From assembly GCA_905221615.1 (NCBI GenBank), contig CAJNDT010000946.1:1084268-1148267 (forward strand): 64,000 nucleotides of DNA, written 5' to 3'. A program made the position numbers and the translations under genes. Of the stretch, positions 63,874 through 64,000 are shown in pieces. The stretch comes from Symbiodinium sp. CCMP2592. Lineage: Eukaryota > Sar > Dinophyceae > Suessiales > Symbiodiniaceae. The notes beneath the pieces were generated by a model, which was given only the letters and a program-made list of their open reading frames with translations, was not told the origin of the DNA and did no database searches. Numbering within the stretch: position 1 is the stretch's first letter; each line of letters begins with the position of its first letter.

Positions 63874-63974
63874 TGTCTGGATTTCTGACTTCGGATGTGG
63901 TGTGGATCAAGTTCAAAGACAATCATCCGTTTTGCCAGTACCACAACCGCTGGATCTCTCACGACATTGTCAGA
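63874..63974 (+). CDS. eEF3: eEF3-like exon 23 (tentative, chromodomain-type segment)
   Basis: After GCTCAG, an open frame reads SGFLTSDVVWIKFKDNHPFC, then QYHNRWISHDIV and R, with a possible GC donor at 63975; the frame stays open to the window edge. VVWIKFKD followed by N.WI....(L/V) resembles a chromodomain strand and the eEF3 NAWIPRGELV element. The link to exon 22, 5.5 kb upstream, is unproven. Confidence 0.4.
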
Positions 63975-64000
63975 GCCCCAAAGCCTACATCCGATCAGCC

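Larger units (their letters stand above)
19289..63974 (+). other. eEF3: eEF3-like ABC-ATPase gene, many micro-exons (partial; continues beyond window)
   Basis: At least 22 short plus-strand segments, in order, match successive parts of elongation factor 3, the ribosome-bound ABCF-type ATPase that aids tRNA and mRNA release during translation. They rebuild NBD1: a strand before Walker A, Walker A GSNG-TG-KTT, signature LSG-GWRVRL, Walker B LLLDEPTNHLD, H-loop VVSHD and the FLDQICTDIIHF segment. The NBD2 part gives VPG-VEG, IAIVGPN-GSGKST, GEVDRH and TPEEYIQVRY. The TPxEYIQ stretch opens the chromodomain-like insertion that sets eEF3 apart from GCN20-type ABCF proteins. Most borders keep phase; 13 of 21 donors are GC, seven GT and one GA, all with AG acceptors. 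The N-terminal HEAT and four-helix parts and the NBD2 signature are not identified here. A roughly eight-codon piece between 50063 and 50861 was not found. Borders are manual predictions; a decayed copy is possible, but no exon has an internal stop. Confidence 0.8.

Overview
The window looks like nuclear DNA of a dinoflagellate, probably Symbiodiniaceae-like. The evidence is pervasive TTTAGGG/CCCTAAA telomere-type motifs on both strands, coding sequence confined to retroelements and tiny exons, introns with GC (and one GA) 5' splice sites joined to AG|G acceptors, a ubiquitin-like/RCC1-type repeat gene of a kind common in these genomes, and very dense short palindromic (MITE-like) elements. 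No prokaryotic, organellar, tRNA or rRNA genes were seen.

Layout. (1) 1-7.1 kb: a Ty1/copia polyprotein, open to the left window edge, with protease, DD35E integrase, reverse transcriptase and RNase H, plus a putative polypurine tract and LTR start. (2) 7.1-10 kb: non-coding sequence with palindromic elements. (3) 10.2-11.6 kb: an intronless gene with a ubiquitin-like N-terminus and nine 41-residue RCC1-like repeats. (4) 11.6-19.3 kb: non-coding, rich in telomere-like motifs, with an (AT)n tract. (5) 19.3 kb to the right edge: a single plus-strand gene that single-ORF inspection misses. It is an elongation-factor-3-like (eEF3) ABC ATPase cut into at least 22 exons of about 15-81 nt over more than 44 kb. 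The pieces occur in family order, mostly keep reading phase, and rebuild Walker A, ABC signature, Walker B and H-loop of the first ATPase domain, then Walker A and the start of the eEF3 chromodomain-type insertion of the second. The rest lies past the right edge.

(6) The 11.3-kb intron between the SG and GW codons of the first ABC signature holds a sense-oriented non-LTR retrotransposon (about 30.7-37.9 kb). It carries an OTU-like cysteine protease in its upstream ORF and an endonuclease/reverse transcriptase in ORF2, is flanked by an approximately 80-bp direct repeat, and lies next to a decayed unidentified ORF. ORF1 and ORF2 are in one frame separated by a single UGA followed by CUA, and ORF2 has no AUG before its endonuclease core, which suggests stop-codon readthrough.

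(7) Introns and intergenic DNA contain at least 14 families of 90-130-bp inverted-repeat elements, several nested and several within a few tens of bases of exons. Gene calls rest on motif recognition and on family sequences recalled from memory. No alignment or search was run, and exon borders are predictions.
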